DNA of 64,000 bases, taken from positions 111,349-175,348 of the forward strand of contig NZ_NRRS01000001.1 of the NCBI RefSeq assembly GCF_016583795.1, written 5' to 3'. This document shows, one piece after another, positions 24,097-33,647 of this stretch (the first letter of the stretch is position 1; each line of letters begins with the position of its first letter). The notes beneath the pieces were generated by a model, which saw nothing but the letters and a program-made list of their open reading frames with translations, ran no database searches and was not told where the DNA came from. Position numbers and translations under genes: made by a program. This DNA comes from Rhabdochromatium marinum (lineage in GTDB: Bacteria > Pseudomonadota > Gammaproteobacteria > Chromatiales > Chromatiaceae).

Positions 24097-26859
24097 ATGT
24101 CAACATCCTACGACCTCGTGCTCATTGATGCTTCTGGTTATCTGTTCCGTGCTTACCATGCGCTGCCCAAGCTCAGCAACTCCCAAGGCGAGTCCACTGG
24201 TGCCCTGGTTGGCGTGCTGAATATGATCCGCACCCTGCGCGACCGCTATCAGCCGCGCTACCTGGGTGTGGTGTTCGATGCTCCCGGGCCAACCTTTCGC
24301 CATGTGCGCTTTGCCGATTACAAGGCCCAGCGCCCGGAGATGCCGGCGGACCTGCGCGAGCAGATTCAACCCCTGCAAGCCATCATTCGCGCCCAGGGAC
24401 TGCCGCTGCTGGTCATTCCGGAGGTGGAAGCCGATGATGTCATCGGCACTCTGGCCACTCAGGCCGACCAGGCCGGGCTGCGCACGCTGATTTCAACCGG
24501 GGACAAGGATCTGGCGCAACTGGTGAATGCGCGCATTCATCTGATCAACACCATCAGCGACCATTTGCTCGACCCCGCCGGTGTGCGCGAGAAGTTTGGC
24601 GTACCGCCCGAGCGGATAGTCGATTATTTAAGCCTGATGGGCGACTCGGTCGATAATATCCCCGGTGTGCCCAAATGCGGTCCCAAGACGGCGGTCAAGT
24701 GGCTGAACCAGTATGGCGATCTCGACGGCGTAACGGCCCATGCCGGCGAGATCAAGGGCAAAGTCGGCGAGTCGCTGCGCGCCTGTCTGGATCAGTTGCC
24801 GCTGGCACAAGAGCTGACCACCATTAAACGCGATGTGCCACTCGATCTGGCGCCAACCGATCTGCTACCCACTGCACCGGAGATTGAGCACCTGCGCCAC
24901 TGGTATCAGCGCATCGAATCGCGCCGGTTGCTGGCAACCCTGGAGACAGGTGTTGAAAACGGAGCGACCCGCAACAGCGTCTCGACCAAGGAACAGGCCG
25001 ACCCGCCGGGAGAGAACCACACCGAGCCACCCATCGGCACACCGAGCGCGTCCAACTATGAAACCATTCTGAGCGAGGCGGATTTTTCCCGCTGGCTGGA
25101 GCGTCTGCAAGCCGCTGAGCTGTTCGCGCTGGACACTGAAACCACCGCGCTCGATTATATGCGCGCCGAAATCGTTGGCCTATCTTTTGCAGTCGAGCCA
25201 GGCGTAGCGGCCTATCTGCCCCTGGCGCACAAGTCTATGGACGCACCGGTCCAGCTGGATCGCAACCAGGTACTGACCGCACTCAAACCGCTGTTGGAAG
25301 ACCCACAGCGGCCCAAGCTGGGGCAAAATCTGAAGTACGACATGAATGTGCTGGGCAATCATGGTATTAAACTGCGCGGCGTCGCACACGACAGCATGCT
25401 CGAAAGCTATGTGCTCGAAAGCACCGCCAGCCGCCACGACATGAACTCCCTGGCAAAGAAATATCTCGGCCACGACTGCATCGCCTTCACCGACATCGCC
25501 GGCAAGGGCGCCAAGCAGCTCACCTTCGATCAGATCGCGCTGGAGCAGGCCGCGCCCTATGCGGCCGAGGATGCCGACATCACCCTGCAACTGCACCGCT
25601 GCTTTTGGCCCAAGCTCGAACAGGCGGGGCGCCTAAAGGATCTCTACCAACACATCGAAATCCCCCTGGTACCGGTGCTATCGCGCATGGAACGCATCGG
25701 CGTGCGCATTGATGGCGACGAACTCGCGCGCCAGAGCCAGGATCTGGCTGAGCGCATCGTGGAACTCGAAAGCCAAGCCTATCAGGCGGCCGGGCGGCCC
25801 TTTAATCTCGGCTCGCCCAAGCAGATCGGCGCCATCTTCTTCGACGAACTTGGCTTGCCGGTGGTCTCGCGCACCCCCAAGGGCGCGCCCTCGACCTCCG
25901 AAGCCGTGCTGGAAAAGCTGGCCGAAGATGGCCACGAACTCCCTCAGCTGATCCTGGAGCATCGCGGCCTGTCCAAACTGCGCTCCACCTACACCGACAA
26001 GCTGCCGCAGATGCGCCATCCACAGACCGGACGAGTGCACACCAGCTATCATCAAGCCGTAGCCGCCACCGGGCGCCTGTCATCGAGCGACCCGAATCTG
26101 CAGAACATCCCCATCCGCCGCGAGGAAGGCCGGCGCATCCGGCGCGCCTTCATCCCCGAACCGGGCCATCGGCTGGTCGCGGCGGATTATTCGCAGATCG
26201 AACTGCGTATTATGGCGCATCTGTCCGGCGACGAGCGCCTGCTCGCCGCCTTCGCCGAGGGGCAGGACATCCACCGCGCCACGGCCGCCGAAATTCATGG
26301 TCTACCGCCCGAGCAGGTCAGCGCTGAGCAGCGCCGTTCAGCCAAGGCGATCAACTTCGGGCTCATCTACGGCATGTCCGCCTATGGACTCGCGCGCCAG
26401 CTCGGCATTAGGCGCGGCGAGGCCCAGACCTATGTGGATACCTACTTTGCCCGCTATCCCGGCGTCAAAGCCTTTATGGATCGCATTCGCGAACAGGCCG
26501 GTTGCGATGGCTATGTCGAAACCCTCGACGGACGGCGACTCTATCTGCCGGAGATCACTCACAAAAACCAACAGCGCCGCCAGGCCGCCGAGCGCACCGC
26601 GATCAACGCCCCCATGCAAGGCACAGCGGCGGACATCATCAAACGCGCCATGATTCAGGTCGATGCATGGATTGAACGCGAGCAGCCCCCAGTGCGTATG
26701 ATCATGCAAGTGCACGACGAGCTGGTGTTCGAAGTGCAGAGCGAAGCTTTGGATAGCGCCAGCGCGCGCATTCGCGAGTTGATGCAGTCAGCCGCCGACT
26801 TGGCCGTGCCCCTGATTGTTGATGTTGGGATCGGGGATAATTGGGATGAGGCGCATTGA
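24097..26859 (+). CDS. polA: DNA polymerase I
   Basis: 920 residues; the ATG at 24091 is also possible but the family starts close to YDLVLIDASGYLFRAYHALP. The 5'-3' exonuclease is at about 1-290 (GDSVDNIPGVPKCGPKTA), the 3'-5' proofreading domain at about 330-515 with DTETTALDYM intact, and the polymerase from about 530, with YSQIELRIMAHLSGDERLL, the O-helix RRSAKAINFGLIYGMS and the catalytic HDELVFEV. Fills gaps and removes RNA primers. Divergent from the channel gene. Confidence 0.98.
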   Translation: MSTSYDLVLIDASGYLFRAYHALPKLSNSQGESTGALVGVLNMIRTLRDRYQPRYLGVVFDAPGPTFRHVRFADYKAQRPEMPADLREQIQPLQAIIRAQGLPLLVIPEVEADDVIGTLATQADQAGLRTLISTGDKDLAQLVNARIHLINTISDHLLDPAGVREKFGVPPERIVDYLSLMGDSVDNIPGVPKCGPKTAVKWLNQYGDLDGVTAHAGEIKGKVGESLRACLDQLPLAQELTTIKRDVPLDLAPTDLLPTAPEIEHLRHWYQRIESRRLLATLETGVENGATRNSVSTKEQADPPGENHTEPPIGTPSASNYETILSEADFSRWLERLQAAELFALDTETTALDYMRAEIVGLSFAVEPGVAAYLPLAHKSMDAPVQLDRNQVLTALKPLLEDPQRPKLGQNLKYDMNVLGNHGIKLRGVAHDSMLESYVLESTASRHDMNSLAKKYLGHDCIAFTDIAGKGAKQLTFDQIALEQAAPYAAEDADITLQLHRCFWPKLEQAGRLKDLYQHIEIPLVPVLSRMERIGVRIDGDELARQSQDLAERIVELESQAYQAAGRPFNLGSPKQIGAIFFDELGLPVVSRTPKGAPSTSEAVLEKLAEDGHELPQLILEHRGLSKLRSTYTDKLPQMRHPQTGRVHTSYHQAVAATGRLSSSDPNLQNIPIRREEGRRIRRAFIPEPGHRLVAADYSQIELRIMAHLSGDERLLAAFAEGQDIHRATAAEIHGLPPEQVSAEQRRSAKAINFGLIYGMSAYGLARQLGIRRGEAQTYVDTYFARYPGVKAFMDRIREQAGCDGYVETLDGRRLYLPEITHKNQQRRQAAERTAINAPMQGTAADIIKRAMIQVDAWIEREQPPVRMIMQVHDELVFEVQSEALDSASARIRELMQSAADLAVPLIVDVGIGDNWDEAH

Positions 26860-26950
26860 GAAGCTGCTTTTTAGACAAGCTTCGAAGATCGGTTGAAGGG
26901 GCTGAATCAGGCGGCTGGCCGGCCGTCGGCCGGGGTGTGAAGAATCCGAA

Positions 26951-27352
26951 TCAGGCGTAGTCGTCAATGATTGGACGGCGAAGGTTTCTCCGATCCGGGG
27001 AGACACGCGACGAGAGAAGATTGTTTTCCCTGGGGGAGCCGGTCAAGCGACGATCGCCGCGTCGGCGATCACCATCGCGGCGATCACCAGCACGCCGCTC
27101 TTCCTGGCGCCGTTCAATGGCTGAGCGCAAACCGCCGCGACGATCATCCGTGCGTCTTTCCTTGCGACGGCGCTCGCCGCGACGCCTTTCCTCCGCGCGA
27201 CGCTCATCGCCGCGACGCTTCCAGGGAGTAGATTGAGAACGCGGCATACTTTGCGCCGCCAGATAGGGGTTGCGCTCCTGCTCCTCACCGGTGGGCGTAC
27301 CTTTGAAAAGGGTCGAAGCAATGGGTCGAATAGCTTCAAGTCGATCAAACAT
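26951..27352 (-). CDS. Arginine-rich D/E-R-R repeat protein, unknown function
   Basis: 133 residues. From about residue 44 to 103 the chain is built of short units in which an acidic residue precedes RR (GDERR, AEERRRG, KERRTDDRRG, IERRQEERR, GDRRDGDRRRGDRR), with about ten such clusters. The first 43 residues (MFDRLEAIRPIASTLF) and last 30 (VSPDRRNLRRPIIDDY) are less repetitive. No signal peptide or membrane segment. The DNA holds short direct repeats, for example GGCGATCACCA twice near 27065-27090. Similar D-R-R tracts occur in small, often uncharacterised proteobacterial proteins. A ribosome, RNA or polyanion role is speculation. Reading frame is supported by a sensible start and no competing gene. 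Confidence 0.6.
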   Translation of the reverse strand: MFDRLEAIRPIASTLFKGTPTGEEQERNPYLAAQSMPRSQSTPWKRRGDERRAEERRRGERRRKERRTDDRRGGLRSAIERRQEERRAGDRRDGDRRRGDRRLTGSPRENNLLSSRVSPDRRNLRRPIIDDYA

Positions 27353-27502
27353 GGTCGGACCTCAAGGGGCTACTTCAAACTCACAGAGCCTTTCCTTAAG
27401 TACTATCGTCCTAATCGGTCACTTCTTGAACAAAGATCACAAAGATCGTTGAGCAACCCTTACAGTAACCCCCATTCCATCCGCCGCAAAAGATTCTTTA
27501 TG

Positions 27503-27521
27503 TGTAAATCGCGTATTTACA
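27503..27521. repeat. Dyad TGTAAAT-N5-ATTTACA over the ttcA stop codon
   Basis: Perfect 7-bp arms at 27503-27509 and 27515-27521. The dyad spans the ttcA stop codon and lies about 150 bases upstream of the arginine-rich gene, both read leftward. It resembles TyrR (TGTAAA-N6-TTTACA) and PpsR (TGT-N12-ACA) boxes, but each spacing is one base off. It may be a weak A/T-rich hairpin at the end of ttcA instead. Confidence 0.35.
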
Positions 27522-28260
27522 GGTCGCCTTCGGTTAAAAGCGGCGTCATTGCATGCAGCAGATTACCAAACAGACGCGGATTGATTTGCTCCTCGCGCGC
27601 CAGCAAGGCTTTGAAATACTCGCGTTGCGTGGGCTTCTCAAAACAGGCCGGACAACTGTCAGGCACCACCGGCAAGGCTGCTGCCTCAGCATAGGCGCGG
27701 GTCTGGCGCTCGCGACAGTAAACCAGGGGGCGAATGACGCGCAGATCCCCGGCATCAATCCGGTAGTGCGCCTTCATGGTGCGTAGTTGCCCACCATGGA
27801 AAATCGACATCATCAGGCTCTCGGCTAAATCATCAAGATGCTGGCCAAGCGCCAAGACGTTATAGCCCTGCTCCCGACACAAGCGGTACATGATGCCGCG
27901 CTTCATGCGCGCACAATAGGCGCAGAAGGAATCCCCATCCATGTGCTGTTGCGCCTGTTCCATGATTGGCTGGCGCTCGTACAGATAGTCGATGCCCAGT
28001 GCGGCGTAATAGCCGGTGAGCGGTTGTGGATCAAAGCCCGGGATCTGGGGATCGACGGTCAGCGCCGCCAGTTCAAAGCGCACGGGTGCGCGCCGTTGCA
28101 AGTGCCAAAGAATCTGCAACAGCGACAGGGAATCCTTGCCACCGGACACCGCCACCAGAACGCGATCTCCGGTTTGGATCATGCGGTAGTCGGCAATGGC
28201 GCGACCGACGTGTCGCAACAGGGTTTTCGGTGGGCTATCTGGACGTTTGCGGTGACTCAT
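27517..28260 (-). CDS. ttcA: tRNA 2-thiocytidine biosynthesis protein TtcA
   Basis: 247 residues from the ATG at 28260; the longer frame runs into the phosphoesterase gene. PP-loop VAVSGGKDSLSLLQIL binds ATP. CAYCARMKRG supplies the paired cysteines and PDSCPACFEKPTQRE the third, which together hold the [4Fe-4S] cluster. It thiolates C32 of certain tRNAs. It lies 11 bases after the phosphoesterase gene, so the two may be co-transcribed. E. coli TtcA is longer (about 311 residues); this one is the compact form. Confidence 0.92.
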   Translation of the reverse strand: MSHRKRPDSPPKTLLRHVGRAIADYRMIQTGDRVLVAVSGGKDSLSLLQILWHLQRRAPVRFELAALTVDPQIPGFDPQPLTGYYAALGIDYLYERQPIMEQAQQHMDGDSFCAYCARMKRGIMYRLCREQGYNVLALGQHLDDLAESLMMSIFHGGQLRTMKAHYRIDAGDLRVIRPLVYCRERQTRAYAEAAALPVVPDSCPACFEKPTQREYFKALLAREEQINPRLFGNLLHAMTPLLTEGDL

Positions 28261-28271
28261 GGCAGCGGCCT

Positions 28272-28805
28272 TTAAGCGGCAAAGCGATGTTCCTCGACCG
28301 CCCAGGCATCCAGGCTGGCGTTCAGCACCATGCAGGATGGGCCGCCATGGGTGCGGGCATAGCCCGCTGCGCCCGGATTCAACACCCAGGGCTGTTTCTG
28401 ACAATCGGCAATCATCTGGTGACTGTGGCCGTAAACGATCACCCGCGCGTGCGGATAGCGATGGCGCAAGCGCTCATGGCGCCCGGCGGCGGCCAAGCGA
28501 TGGCTATGTTCGACCACCAGGATGCCACCCGGCAGTTCAACACTGGCCCAGCGGGGAATGCGTTCCAACAGGCGTCGCTCCTCGGCCGGCCAGCTACGAA
28601 AGACATCATTGTTGCCACGCACGGCATAGACACGTCCAAGCCGGGGCTGCAAACTTGCCAGCACGGCAGCTGAGCCAATATCCCCGCCGTGCACGGCAAT
28701 ATCGCAACTCTCCACCAACTCCAGCACGCGAGCGTCAACCTGGCCATGGGTGTCTGCCAGCAAAGCAACTCGCAGCTGCTGGGGCGAGCACGTCGGCTCG
28801 CTCAT
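28272..28805 (-). CDS. YfcE/MJ0936-type metallophosphoesterase
   Basis: 177 residues. The five metal-binding blocks of small calcineurin-like phosphoesterases are all present: LLADTHG, VHGGDIGS, VRGNNDVF, VVEHSH and YGHSH. Proteins of this size (YfcE, MJ0936) are Mn-dependent phosphodiesterases with unclear natural substrates. Directly upstream of ttcA in the same direction. Confidence 0.87.
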   Translation of the reverse strand: MSEPTCSPQQLRVALLADTHGQVDARVLELVESCDIAVHGGDIGSAAVLASLQPRLGRVYAVRGNNDVFRSWPAEERRLLERIPRWASVELPGGILVVEHSHRLAAAGRHERLRHRYPHARVIVYGHSHQMIADCQKQPWVLNPGAAGYARTHGGPSCMVLNASLDAWAVEEHRFAA

Positions 28806-28879
28806 GGATGCAGCAATAGAAGACCCGTTGTAATCGAGTCAGCTGGCATAAGCAACAGGTCGTCCATGAGCACAGATCG

Positions 28880-29881
28880 CTAGCCGTCGATGCGCAATAC
28901 CAGCTTGCCGGTCAGCCCACCGGCTTCGAGCCGGCGGTGGGCGTCGCCGGCCTGATCAAGTGCGAAGCGCTCGGTGACATCAATGCGCAAACGCCCCTGC
29001 GTAATCAGCTCGGCGCACTGGCCAAGAATCCAGCCCTGATGAGCCATGGCTTCGGGGATGCCGCGCACCTGCGGAGTCAACATCAGCTCCAGGCTGAGAC
29101 GCAAATTGCGCTGCCGCGCCTCGCTGAGGTCCAGCGCCGGGCCGGGATCAAGCAGGGTCACCAGATCGCCGTACAGCGCCATGACCGGGATCGTCTGGCG
29201 GAACACCTCGGGACCGACGGTGTCGAGCGCAATATCCACGCCACGCCCCTGCGTCCAGTCGGCGACGGCCTCAGGCAGCGACTCCTCACGATAGTTAATG
29301 GCGCACTCCGCCCCGAGGCGATGTACATAGTCAGCCTTGTCAGGATGGCTAATGGTGGTGGCCACCCGCGCGCCGGCCGCCACTGCCAGTTGAATCGCCA
29401 CATGGCCCACACCACCGGCACCGCCATGAATCAGCACCTGCTGGCCCGGTTTGATTCCGGCGCGATCATGCAGCGCCTCCCAGGCCGTCAGCAGCACCAG
29501 GGGCGCGGCGGCAGCCTGGTCGATGTCCATGCCTTGCGGCAGCGGTTGCAGCAAGGACTCATCAACCACGTTCAGCTCGGCATAATTGCCACGCGGCCCA
29601 CCCAGACCGCCGCTGCAATACCAGACCGCATCCCCCGGTCGCACCCGGGTAACCTCAGCACCAGTCGCCTCCACCACGCCAGCGCCATCGCAGCCCAGCA
29701 CCGTGGGACCGTCCACCGGCCGCATCGGGCCGCGCGCGCGAATCTTGGTATCCACTGGATTCACCCCGGCCGCCTGCACGCGCACCAGCACATCATGCGG
29801 CGATTCGATCCCGGGAGCCTCAATGGGTGCCGGATGCAGTACCTCGGCACCGCCCGGCTCGGTCATAACAATGGCTTTCAT
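28880..29881 (-). CDS. NADPH:quinone reductase-like MDR-family oxidoreductase
   Basis: 333 residues from the ATG at 29881 (29887 is an alternative); upstream frame to 30121 runs over the regulator gene in another frame and is noise. The start MKAIVMTEPGGAEVLHPAP, VRVQAAGVNPVDTKIRA and the nucleotide-binding VLIHGGAGGVGHVAIQLAVAAG belong to zinc-free quinone reductases of the medium-chain dehydrogenase superfamily. It likely reduces quinones or enones with NADPH. It lies 25 bases after an XRE regulator gene, probably in one operon. Confidence 0.88.
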   Translation of the reverse strand: MKAIVMTEPGGAEVLHPAPIEAPGIESPHDVLVRVQAAGVNPVDTKIRARGPMRPVDGPTVLGCDGAGVVEATGAEVTRVRPGDAVWYCSGGLGGPRGNYAELNVVDESLLQPLPQGMDIDQAAAAPLVLLTAWEALHDRAGIKPGQQVLIHGGAGGVGHVAIQLAVAAGARVATTISHPDKADYVHRLGAECAINYREESLPEAVADWTQGRGVDIALDTVGPEVFRQTIPVMALYGDLVTLLDPGPALDLSEARQRNLRLSLELMLTPQVRGIPEAMAHQGWILGQCAELITQGRLRIDVTERFALDQAGDAHRRLEAGGLTGKLVLRIDG

Positions 29882-29906
29882 GAGCATGGCAGACGTGATC
29901 GCGTAC

Positions 29907-30251
29907 TCAGTTTGCTTTGGCCAACTCGGCCACTTCTTCCAGCACTCGCAAACGGCCAGTTGCATCCAACTGACGGAAATGACTGACCAGGCGCTGCTCC
30001 TCGGTCGATAACTCAGGCGCTGAGTCATCCAGGCAGAGCAGGTGCACCGGCGACACAGTTCCCAGCGCCTGCGCCAGGGCTTGTGCCTGTTCGAGGCCCA
30101 TGCGCCGAATGCCCTGTTCATAGTTACTGATACGGGACTTAGACAGTGTATTCCCTGTCCGTTCCGATAATTGCGCTAGACTCAGCTCCTGAGCCTTGCG
30201 CGCTTCCCGCAGTCGTTGTCCAATCGCGAGGTTCAGCTCGTCTTTATTCAT
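29907..30251 (-). CDS. XRE-family transcriptional regulator
   Basis: 114 residues. An HTH of the Cro/C1 type covers about 12-68 (GQRLREARKAQELSLAQLSERTG, SKSRISNYEQGIRRM). The C-terminal part (about 75-114, STEEQRLVSHFRQLDATGRLRVLEEVAELAKAN) is the short helical tail common in small repressors. It precedes the quinone reductase gene, which it may control. No clear operator was found in the 115-base upstream gap. Confidence 0.85.
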   Translation of the reverse strand: MNKDELNLAIGQRLREARKAQELSLAQLSERTGNTLSKSRISNYEQGIRRMGLEQAQALAQALGTVSPVHLLCLDDSAPELSTEEQRLVSHFRQLDATGRLRVLEEVAELAKAN

Positions 30252-30366
30252 TGGTTTCCGTCAATCAAAAGCAAAATTTCCATCAACACCCGCACCACCT
30301 GGATCAGCTACTATGCCTGTCACGGCAATCAGAGGCAAGACGCATTGTCGCCTGTTTGACCGCGCA

Positions 30367-31302
30367 TCAGCCCGGTTTCCGGGATTCGCGCGCCGCGTGC
30401 AAAGGCTCCAGTGGTTCAGGCACCGTCGCGGCCTCGGATCGGTGCCGCCTCAGGCTCAGTCGTTCTGTGGCGATGATCAGCCCCAACACCACCGCTGCCA
30501 GCAGGCCGATGACCCCATCGTAGTCACCCGCCAGCCAGGACCAGGGCGCGGTCTCGACCCCGTCACTCAAGCGGCGGCTGACCTGAATCACAAACACCCA
30601 GCCGGCATGCAGACCAATGCCAAGCGCCAGGCTGCCGCTGCGCTCGCGCACCAGTGCCAGCAGCAGGCCGGCCAGCCAGAGCGCCAGCAGGGAATCCAGA
30701 TGGTGCAGCTGCAAGGGTCCGGCGAACAGGCTACCCAGCATCCAGGCAATACCGCTCCAGTCAGCCACCATGCCAGCGGGTAATGCCTGGGGCTTCATGA
30801 AATGAACCAGCGCATAGAGAGCTGCCGACCAACTGGCCGCTGACCAGAGCGAATGCCGGCGGCGCAGCGCCGCGAAAAGCGCGCCGCGAAAGAAGGTCTC
30901 TTCGAGCAAGGCGATCAGCAACCCGGCGATCAGCGCGCGCAGCGCGGTTTGGGCAAGTTCGAGTGGCAGACTGGGTTCCCAGGACTCAAACACCCGCGCC
31001 CCACTGAGGAGCAGCAGCGCAACAATGCTGCCCATCATCAGGGTGCCAAGACACCAGCCCAGCATGAGCTTGCGCCCAAACACCCGACGCGCCTGATCAA
31101 AGCCCAGACAGGTGCGATGATCAAGCCGCAGCCAGTGCAAAAAGGGCCACAGCCCCAGTAGCATGATCACTTGCGCAAGGCGGGCCAGGATTCGCTGCGG
31201 CTCGGCATCAATCAGCTGATTCTGAAGCAGAGGCGCGCTGAAGACGGCCGCCAGCAACAGGCTGCCGAGCATATAAGCAAAGAACAGGGCTGTCGGGCGC
31301 AT
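30367..31302 (-). CDS. CPBP-family intramembrane metalloprotease
   Basis: 311 residues from the ATG at 31302; the longer frame crosses the groEL terminator. About eight hydrophobic segments. The family motifs are present: EETFFRGALF near residue 160, ALYALVHFMKP and GIGLHAGWVFV, giving the Glu-Glu, Arg and His residues of the active site. Bacterial relatives process membrane peptides or proteins, or act as bacteriocin immunity proteins; substrate unknown. The last 25 residues (SEAATVPEPLEPLHAARE) are polar. Confidence 0.82.
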   Translation of the reverse strand: MRPTALFFAYMLGSLLLAAVFSAPLLQNQLIDAEPQRILARLAQVIMLLGLWPFLHWLRLDHRTCLGFDQARRVFGRKLMLGWCLGTLMMGSIVALLLLSGARVFESWEPSLPLELAQTALRALIAGLLIALLEETFFRGALFAALRRRHSLWSAASWSAALYALVHFMKPQALPAGMVADWSGIAWMLGSLFAGPLQLHHLDSLLALWLAGLLLALVRERSGSLALGIGLHAGWVFVIQVSRRLSDGVETAPWSWLAGDYDGVIGLLAAVVLGLIIATERLSLRRHRSEAATVPEPLEPLHAARESRKPG

Positions 31303-31324
31303 GACACCTCTCGCATCACAGAAC

Positions 31325-31364
31325 AACAAAAACCCCCGCGGGAGCAGGCACTCCGTTGGGGGTT
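31325..31364 (-). terminator. Intrinsic terminator of groESL
   Basis: Read leftward, AACCCCC (31358-31364) pairs with GGGGGTT (31331-31337); inside it GGAG pairs with CTCC around a six-base loop. A run of T on the transcribed strand (31327-31332) follows. It lies 62 bases after the groEL stop and just upstream of the protease start codon. Confidence 0.85.
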
Positions 31365-31426
31365 CGGGTTTCCCGGCCGCGCGCAAGATGCGCCGGCCAG
31401 GTCAGGGACTCACCGGATGAACCGGA

Positions 31427-33085
<1,659 letters not shown>

Positions 33086-33180
33086 TTACTCCCGTAATCT
33101 TAACTGGTCTCGCGACTGGGCGACGCGAAGAAAAATGTCGGTTGAGTCGGCCTGCCGAAGCTCGGCCGGGGCTCGGCTTT

Positions 33181-33471
33181 TTAGCCTTCGATGACACCCA
33201 TGATGTCTTCCTCGCGCATCACGAGGAAATCCTCGCCGTCGATCTTTACTTCAGTGCCGGAATACTTCCCAAAGAGCACCTTGTCGCCGACCTTAACGTC
33301 GAGCGCACGGGTATCGCCGCTGTCGAGGATCTTGCCGTTGCCAACGGCGATCACTTCGCCGCGGATGGGTTTCTCAGTGGCCGAGTCCGGAATGACAATA
33401 CCGCCAGCAGAGGTGCGCTCCTCTTCCATGCGACGAATGACGACGCGGTCATGCAAAGGACGAATATTCAT
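33181..33471 (-). CDS. groES: Co-chaperonin GroES
   Basis: 96 residues. [20 protein letters not shown], the mobile loop [16 protein letters not shown] and [19 protein letters not shown] are diagnostic. A GAGGAG ribosome-binding site precedes the ATG. It caps GroEL and is transcribed first from a CIRCE-controlled promoter. Confidence 0.99.
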   Translation of the reverse strand: MNIRPLHDRVVIRRMEEERTSAGGIVIPDSATEKPIRGEVIAVGNGKILDSGDTRALDVKVGDKVLFGKYSGTEVKIDGEDFLVMREEDIMGVIEG

Positions 33472-33556
33472 CAGTGAATCTCCTCAAGTAGGGTGCGTGG
33501 TCGAGTGCCGGACCAAGCGAACGACCGAGTCAGGCGACCGTGCGGGCGATTGGTTG

Positions 33557-33583
33557 TTAGCACTCATCAGTAACGAGTGCTAA
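33557..33583. promoter_or_regulatory. CIRCE operator (HrcA binding site)
   Basis: Perfect consensus: TTAGCACTC at 33557-33565, nine bases, GAGTGCTAA at 33575-33583. It covers the expected transcription start of groESL, about 85 bases upstream of the groES start codon. HrcA bound here represses groESL until heat or misfolded protein titrates GroEL. hrcA is not in the window. Confidence 0.97.
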
Positions 33584-33610
33584 TAATAGTGCCGGCGCGC
33601 GCGCTGTCAA
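33583..33610 (-). promoter_or_regulatory. Sigma-70 promoter of groESL
   Basis: Read leftward: TTGACA (33605-33610), a 16-base GC-rich spacer, then TATTAT (33583-33588). The -10 box touches the CIRCE operator, so HrcA binding would block initiation. No sigma-32 consensus is obvious, suggesting HrcA rather than RpoH as main control. Confidence 0.85.
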
Positions 33611-33647
33611 GGGGGCAGGACGCAAATAGGAGATTTTTTTGTCCCGG

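Noticed and set aside
26919..26933. CCGGCC-GTC-GGCCGG hairpin between polA and the arginine-rich gene as terminator
   Set aside because: No T-run follows on either strand, and the GC-rich context makes such short palindromes likely by chance.
26967..27236. Rightward Ser/Arg-rich open frames opposite the arginine-rich gene
   Set aside because: They arise from the antisense of its Arg/Asp/Glu codons, lack a ribosome-binding site, and have no recognisable content.
29888..30121. N-terminal extension of the quinone reductase, suggesting a fusion with the regulator
   Set aside because: The extension is an out-of-frame reading of the XRE gene with Trp/Cys/Arg-rich nonsense composition; the true start is at 29881.
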